Assembly (NCBI GenBank): GCA_900538905.1
Contig: UPZS01000065.1
Location: 1-6,771 of the forward strand
Reading direction: 5' to 3'
Length of the DNA: 6,771 bases
Origin: an uncultured Sutterella sp.
GTDB lineage: Bacteria; Pseudomonadota; Gammaproteobacteria; Burkholderiales; Burkholderiaceae_F
Position numbers and translations under genes: made by a program
The notes under the pieces: generated by a model
Database searches by the model: none
The model's input: the letters and a program-made list of their open reading frames with translations, nothing else
Told to the model about the DNA's origin: nothing
Shown: one piece after another, positions 1-5,787 of the stretch
Layout of the letters: the number at the start of each line of letters is the position of its first letter
Numbering within the stretch: position 1 is the first letter of the stretch

Positions 1-43
1 TTTTGCACGAAACTCCGGCGCCAACAGCGAGAACCAACCTCTT

Positions 44-63
44 GGAGTTGCGTAAGCAACTCC
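44..63. repeat. Perfect inverted repeat (8-bp arms, 4-base loop)
   Basis: The arms ggagttgc and gcaactcc flank the loop gtaa, giving a perfect short hairpin 23 bases past the stop codon of the minus-strand DUF4143 ATPase. No T-run follows directly on the minus strand. On the plus strand a ggttttt tract begins 15 bases later. It could be a weak or Rho-assisted terminator for the minus-strand operon, or part of whatever element adjoins the truncated ATPase end. A plus-strand frame open from base 2 ends at TAA (53-55) inside the loop and right arm; its 17 visible residues are not recognised. Apart from this repeat, nothing else can be supported in 1-86. Confidence 0.5.
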
Positions 64-86
64 GAAGGAATCCTCTGGTTTTTCAA

Positions 87-1349
87 TCAGGGGAGGACGT
101 CAACGGATTTGATCTCTATCGGAGTGATGTCTCGTCCGTTTTGGATGACGAAATCAACTTCTCCCAGGCGTTTGGAGTTGTAGTAACGCAGTGCAAAGCC
201 GTTGGCATGCAGTTGTTGCGCAAACAGATTCTCCAGTACGCTACCAAGATTGACTTCGACGTTGCCTTGCAGAATATCGAACTGAATGTTCTGCATGCTT
301 GCTGCGGCAAGCAAACCCGTGTCGCACAAGAAAAGCTTAAAGAGATTTCGCTTTTCGCTTAAACCCAGAGGCGATGTTGGCTGTGTGACGTTGAAGCATG
401 GCAAGGCCACACCTGCGTCGGAAAGCCAAACAAATGAATTCTCATAACGCAGAAGCCGGGCTGACTTCGCAATGTCGGAAAGAACGAAACGACGATTTTT
501 GGCTTCCAACTGGGAAGGAATTACATCAAAAATTTCCCTAATCTTTTCTTTATCTCTGTCAGCGTAGCGTGCAATGTCGAGGCGGTAAAGCGCAAGGATA
601 TCGTTCTGGATGGCAAGGATCTGCCCGATGTCGTGCGTGGCAATATAGGTGCAGACACACTGGGGCATCCCGCCGACAACCATGTATGCGTATAAGAGCT
701 GCATCATGCTGTTGTGAACGGTTTCAGCTACAGGTTGCAATGTCTCAAAACACGTCTTGAGGTAGTCGAAAGTCTCGGGCTGAAGGCCGCAGGCCATACA
801 AAACTCCGAAAAATCCAACGGATACATCGTCAACGGCGTTTCAAAACCGACGGGAAAAGACGGGACGGAATTTGTCTTGACACCTAATAGAGAACCTGAC
901 TCGATGTAGTCAAACCGTCCGTCCTCAACCAGAAACTTTATCGCGGCTCGCGCCTGTGGGCAGTCCTGAATCTCATCGAGAAAAATGAGTGTTTTCCCGG
1001 GAACCAACGGCCGACGTAGATATGCGGAGAGCGCGGCGACAATGGCATTGGCATTGAGCGAACCGGCAAACACGGCCTTGGCCTTCGGTTCTGTCACAAA
1101 ATTTATTTCTACAAAGTGTTCGTAGTATTGCCGCGCAAAATGACGGATAAGCGTTGTTTTGCCGATCTGACGTGCGCCAACTACGCACAAAGCGCTGCGT
1201 CGAGGTGCTTCCTTCCAGGCAATCAGCTTCTGTAAGGCTTTGCGAGCAAGAAAGAGCTTTTCATTGGGATCATTTGTAACGTTTTTCTGAAAATTCTCGA
1301 CCAAAAACGTAGAAATCACCTCAGTTTTTGCAGTGCGCACAAAAACCAA
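87..1349 (-). CDS. AAA-type ATPase with DUF4143 domain, C-terminally shortened
   Basis: This is an ATP-binding protein of the AAA_14/DUF4143 family, common in anaerobic bacteria and archaea; its cellular role is poorly known. Residues 57-66 hold a Walker A P-loop (VGARQIGKTT) and 121-128 a Walker B (LIFLDEIQ). An arginine-rich stretch precedes the P-loop, and YIESGSLLGV (about 148-157) fits the sensor region. The C-terminal part has ENLFAQQL, then EVDFVI and PIEIKS near residues 395-415, the D and E-x-K pattern of a PD-(D/E)XK-like fold. The protein then ends seven residues later at TGA, whereas family members usually run some tens of residues further, so the 3' end may be lost to a frameshift or rearrangement. 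The start is TTG at 1349, only 14 bases after the GNAT stop, with a weak agagag upstream; no ATG precedes the domain. GTG 1340 or TTG 1304 are alternatives. Probably the last gene of the operon. Confidence 0.8.
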   Translation of the reverse strand: MVFVRTAKTEVISTFLVENFQKNVTNDPNEKLFLARKALQKLIAWKEAPRRSALCVVGARQIGKTTLIRHFARQYYEHFVEINFVTEPKAKAVFAGSLNANAIVAALSAYLRRPLVPGKTLIFLDEIQDCPQARAAIKFLVEDGRFDYIESGSLLGVKTNSVPSFPVGFETPLTMYPLDFSEFCMACGLQPETFDYLKTCFETLQPVAETVHNSMMQLLYAYMVVGGMPQCVCTYIATHDIGQILAIQNDILALYRLDIARYADRDKEKIREIFDVIPSQLEAKNRRFVLSDIAKSARLLRYENSFVWLSDAGVALPCFNVTQPTSPLGLSEKRNLFKLFLCDTGLLAAASMQNIQFDILQGNVEVNLGSVLENLFAQQLHANGFALRYYNSKRLGEVDFVIQNGRDITPIEIKSVDVLP

Positions 1350-1363
1350 GTTAAGCCGGCTCT

Positions 1364-2023
1364 CTAGCGTTTTGCGCCGTCAAACGGTCGCTGCATTTCA
1401 ATAATTTCCAGCAATCGTTTTTGTGACGGCGTGTTCTCGAGGCGATCTTTCGGCAGAAATTGCTGATCAAATTCAAATGCCGCCTCCTGGCTGATGTTGT
1501 AGACGGCATCATCGCTGTAGCGACCGGCAAAGGACTCCGGTCTCTTTTCCTGCAGCGGACAGATCTGTAGAGCAACAAAGTACTTGTTGTCAGCCGTTCG
1601 AATCCCAAAATTTTCCGCAGGCTCAAACCCCACTCGCGAGTAGTAGAGAGGATCTCCGCACAAGACAATCGCTGCATACCCCTGCCGTATGGCTTCTTTG
1701 CGAGCGTGGTCAATCAAACGGCGCCCCACTCCCTTCTTTTGGTATGCCGGAAGCACGGCAATCGGCCCGAGCGTGAGAACCTCTTGCACGACACCGTCGT
1801 CACCCGCTATCGTTCCCTTCACGAACATCACGCAACTGACTATCTTGCTGTCTGCAACCGCCACAAAGGCAAGCTCTCGCACGGAGTTTTCACTGCTGCG
1901 CATGACGTGCACCAGGTAATGCTCCGTGCAGCCCGGAGCGTATACGTTCCAAAACGCCTCGCGAACAACCTTTTCCGTCTCCGCATAATCCGTCGGCGTC
2001 TCTAATCTCAGCTCAATATTCAT
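1364..2023 (-). CDS. GNAT family N-acetyltransferase (YhbS-like)
   Basis: This is a predicted cytosolic acetyl-CoA-dependent N-acyltransferase of the COG3153/YhbS type, 219 residues; the acceptor is unknown. The N-terminus MNIELRLETPTDY and REAFWNVYAPGC (21-32) match the opening of this subfamily. The acetyl-CoA binding motif A is LGPIAVLPAYQKKGVG (85-100), with Q95-K-K-G-V-G as the Q/R-x-x-G-x-G/A signature. PLYYSRVGF (125-133) is the typical motif B region. A C-terminal tail of about 40 residues after the core (EFDQQFLPKD) is also usual for this group. I chose ATG 2023 because it gives the family N-terminus and has AAGAAG eight bases upstream; an in-frame ATG at 2041 would add six residues. 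The gene lies 36 bases after the MFS stop and 14 before the ATPase start, so cotranscription is likely. Confidence 0.87.
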   Translation of the reverse strand: MNIELRLETPTDYAETEKVVREAFWNVYAPGCTEHYLVHVMRSSENSVRELAFVAVADSKIVSCVMFVKGTIAGDDGVVQEVLTLGPIAVLPAYQKKGVGRRLIDHARKEAIRQGYAAIVLCGDPLYYSRVGFEPAENFGIRTADNKYFVALQICPLQEKRPESFAGRYSDDAVYNISQEAAFEFDQQFLPKDRLENTPSQKRLLEIIEMQRPFDGAKR

Positions 2024-2059
2024 ATGCTCAACTTCTTTCATACCTTTATCCGCCGCAGT

Positions 2060-3274
2060 TTAGCGGACTCGAGCCAGACATCCCCAGACACCGATCAGCG
2101 TCAGCAACACCCAAACGGAAAAGCCAATGGCCATCATGGTTTCCGTCACCGGCATCGGCATGGAAGCAATCACGAGGTTGGGAATCACCGAGCCCACGTA
2201 AGCCGACAAATAAAGTGCCGAGATGACGCCGGCACGTTCCTGAATCGAAGTTCCCGCCAGGAGGAAACGCAGACCGCTTGAACAGGCCGCACCGTTGCCG
2301 GCACCTGTCAAGGCAATGCTGATCAACAATACCCACACGGACGGATGAATGAGCGTTCCGAAAGCCACCAGAGCTGCCGCTGTAAAGAGCAAAATGGAGC
2401 GCTTGAGCGTGGGACGAGGCTCAAATCGCCCTGCAAAGACACCCATGGTCGCATTGGGAACGATCAAAACGAGATACAGGACACCGGCAAGGAGTGCATT
2501 GCTGTGTCCGAAGACAGCCTGACACAGATACGCCGAAAAGCCTTGAAGAAAGCTGCCAACACCCCAGGTTCCCACAAAAGCAATGGCGCTTGCGAAAAAA
2601 CGACGACGCAGGTGCACGGGCAAGGCGATCTTGGGTACAAAGACGCTGCCCAGAGATTCGCTTCCAAAGCGCATGGTTTCGGTGGAAGCAAACGCCAATC
2701 CGGCACAAACAACGAGAAGCACAACAGCGCAGTCAAAAAGTTCGGCAGGCGTCAAAACACCGCTTTCAAGCACCAAACCTGTGATCAAGGTTCCGAGCGA
2801 CAAACCGATATTGGGCCCTGCCGCCGTCAGAGCCGTGCCGAGCCAGGGATACTTGAGCGGGGCCGAGTCAACCACCCAGGACATCGCGGCACTGGACGCA
2901 AAGCCGCAGGAAAAACCCTGCAGAAAACGACCGATGTAGATTTCAGAGGCCTCAAGTGCATTGGCGTACATGAGGCTTGCCGCCATGCCGAGCAAAAGTG
3001 CAGCGAGAACCACCGGCTTGCGGCCGAAGAAGTTCGAAAGGCGCGCAAAGAAAAACAGCGTGAGCACGCAACCGGCGAAATAGCTCACCACCGTCATGGC
3101 TATTTCGGATTCGCTCAAGCTCAGCCCGCTTCGCCACTCGGCCATCATCGGAATGGCGATGGCCGCAGCAATAAAGGTGCAGATAAGACAGGCTGTCGCG
3201 GCCACAAATGTGACGCCGCGACGCGGAAAATCGTTGTCGGTCTTGGCAAGTGACTTGTGAAAGACGGTGGTCAT
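2060..3274 (-). CDS. Major facilitator superfamily transporter
   Basis: This is an inner-membrane secondary transporter of 404 residues, the usual length for a 12-helix MFS permease. A short basic cytoplasmic N-terminus (residues 1-20) precedes the first hydrophobic helix (VTFVAATACLICTFIAAAIA). The loop between helices 2 and 3 carries the MFS motif A in the form ARLSNFFGRKPVVL (77-90). Helix 4 carries GRFLQGFSCGFA (115-126), resembling motif B with its conserved arginine. A basic central loop (HLRRRF, about 221-226) separates the two halves. The layout resembles drug/metabolite exporters of the Bcr/CflA or AraJ type, but the substrate is not deducible. ATG 3274 is preferred because an in-frame GTG at 3334 would add 20 unlikely residues; neither has a strong ribosome binding site. 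It is probably the first gene of the MFS-GNAT-ATPase operon. Confidence 0.9.
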   Translation of the reverse strand: MTTVFHKSLAKTDNDFPRRGVTFVAATACLICTFIAAAIAIPMMAEWRSGLSLSESEIAMTVVSYFAGCVLTLFFFARLSNFFGRKPVVLAALLLGMAASLMYANALEASEIYIGRFLQGFSCGFASSAAMSWVVDSAPLKYPWLGTALTAAGPNIGLSLGTLITGLVLESGVLTPAELFDCAVVLLVVCAGLAFASTETMRFGSESLGSVFVPKIALPVHLRRRFFASAIAFVGTWGVGSFLQGFSAYLCQAVFGHSNALLAGVLYLVLIVPNATMGVFAGRFEPRPTLKRSILLFTAAALVAFGTLIHPSVWVLLISIALTGAGNGAACSSGLRFLLAGTSIQERAGVISALYLSAYVGSVIPNLVIASMPMPVTETMMAIGFSVWVLLTLIGVWGCLARVR

Positions 3275-3341
3275 GGTCTTTTGTTTGCGAAACGGTATGG
3301 GAGCGAGATTATTCCACCATCCAAAGCGCGCCACATCCCGA

Positions 3342-3369
3342 AGGATAGGTTGCTCACAAAATTCGGCAA
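3342..3369 (-). promoter_or_regulatory. Possible sigma70-type promoter for the MFS operon
   Basis: Read on the minus strand, TTGCCG (3369-3364) and TATCCT (3347-3342) are separated by 16 bases. Each matches four of six consensus positions. It would give a leader of roughly 60 bases before the MFS ATG. Matches of this quality occur by chance, so this is only a candidate. A 6-bp inverted repeat (agccga at 3385-3390, tcggct at 3404-3409) lies just upstream and could be an operator, but its 13-base spacer makes it weak evidence. Confidence 0.3.
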
Positions 3370-3440
3370 TTTTTCGACACGGTCAGCCGATTACATCGTT
3401 TTTTCGGCTCCTTCGAACAAGTCACTGACTGGGTCACCTT

Positions 3441-3494
3441 GAAGCAGTACGGATTTTTTGGACACTTAGGAGTCCAAAAATTCCATACCACTTC
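3441..3494 (-). repeat. Long imperfect inverted repeat / predicted RNA hairpin
   Basis: The 23-base arms at 3441-3463 and 3472-3494 flank an 8-base spacer; the core is ggattttttggac against gtccaaaaattcc. Nineteen of 23 positions pair perfectly. Read as minus-strand RNA, three of the four remaining positions become G.U wobbles and one is A.A; on the plus strand those three are C.A mismatches. This points to an RNA structure made from the minus strand, downstream of the flavoprotein remnant and upstream of the MFS gene. No T-run follows it on the minus strand. It could instead be a leftover end of a small mobile element. Confidence 0.5.
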
Positions 3495-3497
3495 AGT

Positions 3498-3530
3498 GAT
3501 GGTTGATTCGGGAAACCCAAATCAACCATC
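3498..3530. terminator. Hairpin, possible bidirectional terminator
   Basis: The 15-base arms at 3498-3512 and 3516-3530 close on a three-base AAA loop with a GGG/CCC top. One position mispairs on the plus strand (C against A); on the minus strand it becomes a G.U wobble, so the stem is continuous. It begins seven bases beyond the TAA of the flavoprotein remnant, where a 3' terminator for that gene would sit. The only T-run (TTTT, 3531-3534) is on the plus-strand side, matching an A-run before the hairpin on the minus strand. It may therefore work in either direction, or serve as a 3'-protecting stem. Confidence 0.5.
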
Positions 3531-3537
3531 TTTTCCG

Positions 3538-3654
3538 TTAGCACCAAGGCTTTTCCTTGGCGATTTCCTTACCGATGATGCGGCCGTTGACAAGGCAATC
3601 CAGCGTAGCGCAGCTTCCCAGACGAACAGCTCCATGCACGCCGCTGATATATAA
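3538..3654 (-). pseudogene. C-terminal remnant of a fumarate-reductase-type flavoprotein
   Basis: About 38 codons ending in TAA encode LYISGVHGAVRLGSCATLD, then CLVNGRIIGKEIAKEKPWC. This closely resembles the extreme C-terminus of flavocytochrome c / fumarate reductase / urocanate reductase-like FAD subunits, which typically end GGVHGANRLGG...D...FGRIAGK. That region closes the FAD site. The rest of the protein, normally 450 residues or more, is absent: upstream the frame stays open to about 3733 but encodes nothing family-like and overlaps the antisense LysR remnant. The usual GEVTGG before VHGA appears shortened, so the break lies at about 3643-3654. The tail itself has no internal stop, suggesting a fairly recent loss. 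An ATG at 3660 would give a 40-residue peptide, but I do not think it is functional. Confidence 0.7.
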
Positions 3655-3961
3655 GCGCATTGCCTTTGCCGGAGATGTCTTGTCGGGAAAAGAGGTGCTG
3701 TTAGCTGCGGAAGGAATTTCTGTCGACCCGTCATTTCACATTTGTCGACACGAAATCGAACAAGGGCGTTTAGTTCGGGTACTTGCCGGCTGGCACAGGC
3801 CGCCCTGGGATTTGACCATCACCGTTTGTGACAAACGTGTGACGGACAGCAGAATTCTTAATTTCTGCAGGCTGTTTGCGGAGTACGAGAAAAAGGCTTC
3901 GGCCATGCGTCTGCGTCACATGCACAAACTTTTCCTTGAACGAGATCTCAACAGCCGATAA
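3650..3961 (+). pseudogene. C-terminal remnant of a LysR-family regulator
   Basis: About 103 codons ending in TAA resemble the last third of a LysR-type regulator's effector-binding domain. FAGDVLSGKEVLLAAEGISV, then PSFHICRHEIEQGRLVRVL, match the usual pattern of a variable strand, A-x-x-G-x-G-I-x-x-P and L-x-x-G-x-L-V-x-V-L. W-x-x-P-P-W-D-L and a final helix (SRILNFCRLFAEYEKK) follow. The winged-helix DNA-binding domain and linker helix, roughly 200 residues, are missing. The frame is open back to a TTG at 3557, but that part is antisense to the flavoprotein stub and looks unlike LysR. Without a DNA-binding domain it cannot act as a normal regulator. The family glycines before I-S-V are reduced, so the remnant may also carry small losses. 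Confidence 0.7.
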
Positions 3962-3962
3962 A

Positions 3963-4000
3963 AAAGAGGCTGGCACCTGTAGCAGGACACCGGCCTCTTT
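3963..4000 (-). terminator. Rho-independent terminator of the ABC importer operon (bidirectional)
   Basis: The arms aaagaggctgg (3963-3973) and ccggcctcttt (3990-4000) pair over 11 bases, with one G.U or C.A position depending on strand. A nested CCTG-TAG-CAGG stem-loop lies inside. Read on the minus strand the stem is followed by an uninterrupted T tract (TTTTTT from 3966 region outward) and it starts 24 bases after the permease stop, the classic arrangement. On the plus strand it begins right after the TAA of the LysR remnant and is followed by TTTACTCGTTTT, so it probably served both converging transcripts. Confidence 0.85.
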
Positions 4001-4024
4001 ACTCGTTTTGCTCGCAGAACGCTA

Positions 4025-4870
4025 CTAGAGACTGCCCCCTTTGAGCGTTGTAGACGTCCCTGCTCGAGGCTGCCAGCGCATGGCTCGGCGCTCCACAACG
4101 CCGACGATCCAGTCGAGCACCAAAGCAAACGCGGTCAATACCAGGATGCCAGCCATCACGGTATTAATGTCAAAAACACCCTCGGCCTGAAGAATCAGGT
4201 AACCCACACCGTGGCTCGAGCCCAGATATTCACCGACCACCGCACCGACAAATGCCATGCCGACTGATGTATGAAGCGATGAAAATACCCAGCTCATGGC
4301 CGACGGCAGATAAACGTTTTTTAGCAACTGCTGACGATTGGCCCCAAGCATACGAGCAGATGCCAAAACGTTCGGATTGACTTCCCTGACCCCCTGATAG
4401 ACATTGAAAAACACGATAAAGAAAACCAGCGTCACGCCCAGCGCTACCTTACTGGCGATACCCAACCCGAACCAAACTGCAAAAATCGGAGCAAGAATCA
4501 CACGAGGCATAGAGTTGAGCCCCTTGATAAAGGGATCAGCCACCGCCGCGGCAAACGGCGTGAGCGCAAGCCACATACCGACCAAACCTCCGCTTATCGT
4601 ACCGAAGGCAAACGCGAGAATCGTTTCAACAAGTGTCGTCCACAAGTGCGCATAAATGTCAGCGTTGACGACAAACCAATCCCAAATTCTCGAAAAAATC
4701 ACCAGCGGTTCGCCGAAGAAAAAAGCCGCTTGGTTATCGTTATCAAAAACAAAGGCTGGTATGAGGCCGGGTTTGGTCAGTGCCCACCAAACGAAAAAGA
4801 TCGCAGCCAGAAGGCCGAATTGCCAAACTCGAAGTTTGAAGCGATACTTTGCCACTTGATTGCTGTTCAT
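4025..4870 (-). CDS. ABC importer permease, SsuC/TauC-like
   Basis: This is the inner-membrane subunit of a binding-protein-dependent importer of the sulfonate/nitrate/taurine class (BPD_transp_1 fold), 281 residues. A hydrophobic helix at about 16-31 is followed by a periplasmic stretch (about 35-70) and then the core helices from about 77 onward. The cytoplasmic coupling loop is plain: EVNPNVLASARMLGANRQQL, then LKNVYLPS (163-190), the EAA-type motif with the conserved glycine at 176, which docks on the ATPase. GEYLGSSHGVGYLI (213-226) is typical of this family. The start is ATG 4870, with a good GGAG six bases upstream (4877-4880). It lies 36 bases after the ATPase stop and is the last gene of the operon, before the 3963-4000 terminator. 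Substrate is not determined by this subunit. Confidence 0.93.
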   Translation of the reverse strand: MNSNQVAKYRFKLRVWQFGLLAAIFFVWWALTKPGLIPAFVFDNDNQAAFFFGEPLVIFSRIWDWFVVNADIYAHLWTTLVETILAFAFGTISGGLVGMWLALTPFAAAVADPFIKGLNSMPRVILAPIFAVWFGLGIASKVALGVTLVFFIVFFNVYQGVREVNPNVLASARMLGANRQQLLKNVYLPSAMSWVFSSLHTSVGMAFVGAVVGEYLGSSHGVGYLILQAEGVFDINTVMAGILVLTAFALVLDWIVGVVERRAMRWQPRAGTSTTLKGGSL

Positions 4871-4906
4871 TTTTGTCTCCCGAGTCTTTCTTTTCTAATT
4901 CCGCAT

Positions 4907-5728
4907 TTACCGTTGTACTTTTCGCTGCTGCTGAGCATAGCCCTTGAGCACTTCTTCTCGCAGCACCGACCAGATGGCCGTGTGCAGCTCGATAAAGCGG
5001 GGCGTCACGCGCACCTCACTGACATCTCGGGGTCTGGGCAGATCAATCGAGAACTCGCCGATGGGATGACTCTCGGGGCCCGCACTCATCACCACGACGC
5101 GATCACTCATCGAAATGGCTTCATCCAGATCGTGCGTAATGAAAAGCACGGCTTTGCGCTTTGCCTGCCAAAGATTGAGCAGCTCGTTTTCCATCAGCTG
5201 CCGCGTCTGAATGTCCAACGCCGAGAAGGACTCGTCCATCAAAATGATGTCGGGATCCTTAATCAGAGTCTGAGCCATCGCCACGCGCTTTCTCATGCCT
5301 CCCGAAAGATGATGCGGATAACGATCTTCAAACCCGGACAAGCCGACGCGGGCCAACCACTCGCGGGCTCTTTCAGCGGCTTCTTTCTCCGGCACCCCCT
5401 CGAAAAGAAGTCCTGCCGCCACATTGTCCAGCGCACTCTTCCAGGGCATCAGGCTGTCAGCCTGAAACATATAGCCGGCTCGGCGATTGAGGCCGACAAG
5501 CGGTTCTCCGAAGATACTCACAGTCCCGGCGCTGGGTTCCAAAAGGCCCGCACTCATATTCAACAAAGTGGATTTACCGCAACCGGTGGGACCGACGACG
5601 CTCACGAATTCACCGTCGGCCACCGTCAGATCCACATTTTTGACAGCCGTATATGTGGACATCATCCCGGAATCATCACTCACAAAAGTACAGGCAATGC
5701 CTTTGAGTTCTATTGCAGCTTGAGACAT
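4907..5728 (-). CDS. ABC importer ATP-binding protein, SsuB/TauB/NrtD-like
   Basis: This is the cytoplasmic ATPase that powers the adjacent permease; 273 residues from the chosen ATG. All nucleotide-binding motifs are intact: Walker A GPTGCGKST (46-54), Q-loop Q89 in YMFQADSLMPW, signature LSGGMRKR (141-148), Walker B IILMDE (161-166), D-loop SALD (169-172) and H-loop H199 in ITHDLDEA. The Q-loop phrase ending in MPW and the LSGGM signature are typical of the nitrate/sulfonate/taurine ATPases. The last 40 residues after the core are also usual for them. ATG 5728 gives the natural N-terminus (MSQAAIELKGI), although upstream Shine-Dalgarno sequence is weak; an in-frame TTG at 5752 would add eight residues. 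It sits between the binding-protein and permease genes, 59 bases after the former. Confidence 0.93.
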   Translation of the reverse strand: MSQAAIELKGIACTFVSDDSGMMSTYTAVKNVDLTVADGEFVSVVGPTGCGKSTLLNMSAGLLEPSAGTVSIFGEPLVGLNRRAGYMFQADSLMPWKSALDNVAAGLLFEGVPEKEAAERAREWLARVGLSGFEDRYPHHLSGGMRKRVAMAQTLIKDPDIILMDESFSALDIQTRQLMENELLNLWQAKRKAVLFITHDLDEAISMSDRVVVMSAGPESHPIGEFSIDLPRPRDVSEVRVTPRFIELHTAIWSVLREEVLKGYAQQQRKVQR

Positions 5729-5787
5729 TTGATTCTTAGTGTTGTTTTTCAAAAATGAACTTGCCTATGCCCAAATATGCATTACGC

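Noticed and set aside
3..362. Plus-strand open frame of 119 codons
   Set aside because: Most of it is antisense to the well-supported DUF4143 ATPase and shows no recognisable motif.
2345..3253. Long plus-strand open frame of 302 codons
   Set aside because: It is fully antisense to the MFS transporter; the composition is very polar and repetitive in basic residues, as expected from the reverse of hydrophobic codons.
3257..3442. Plus-strand open frame of 61 codons over the MFS leader
   Set aside because: Overlaps the MFS start and the candidate promoter; no recognisable domain and no neighbouring gene to join.
3441..3494. Terminal inverted repeat of an insertion sequence
   Set aside because: The repeat encloses only eight bases and no transposase fragment or target duplication is visible nearby; kept only as an alternative to an RNA hairpin.
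3557..3649. N-terminal part of the plus-strand frame that ends as the LysR remnant
   Set aside because: This part is antisense to the flavoprotein tail and unlike LysR; a TTG start here would not restore a DNA-binding domain, so I annotate only 3650-3961 as LysR-derived.
3439..3654. Plus-strand open frame of 71 codons
   Set aside because: It crosses both hairpins and runs antisense to the flavoprotein remnant; no family resemblance or ribosome binding site.
4646..5758. Long plus-strand open frame of 370 codons
   Set aside because: It lies antisense to the ABC ATPase and the start of the permease, both of which have full sets of family motifs; the plus-strand translation has none.
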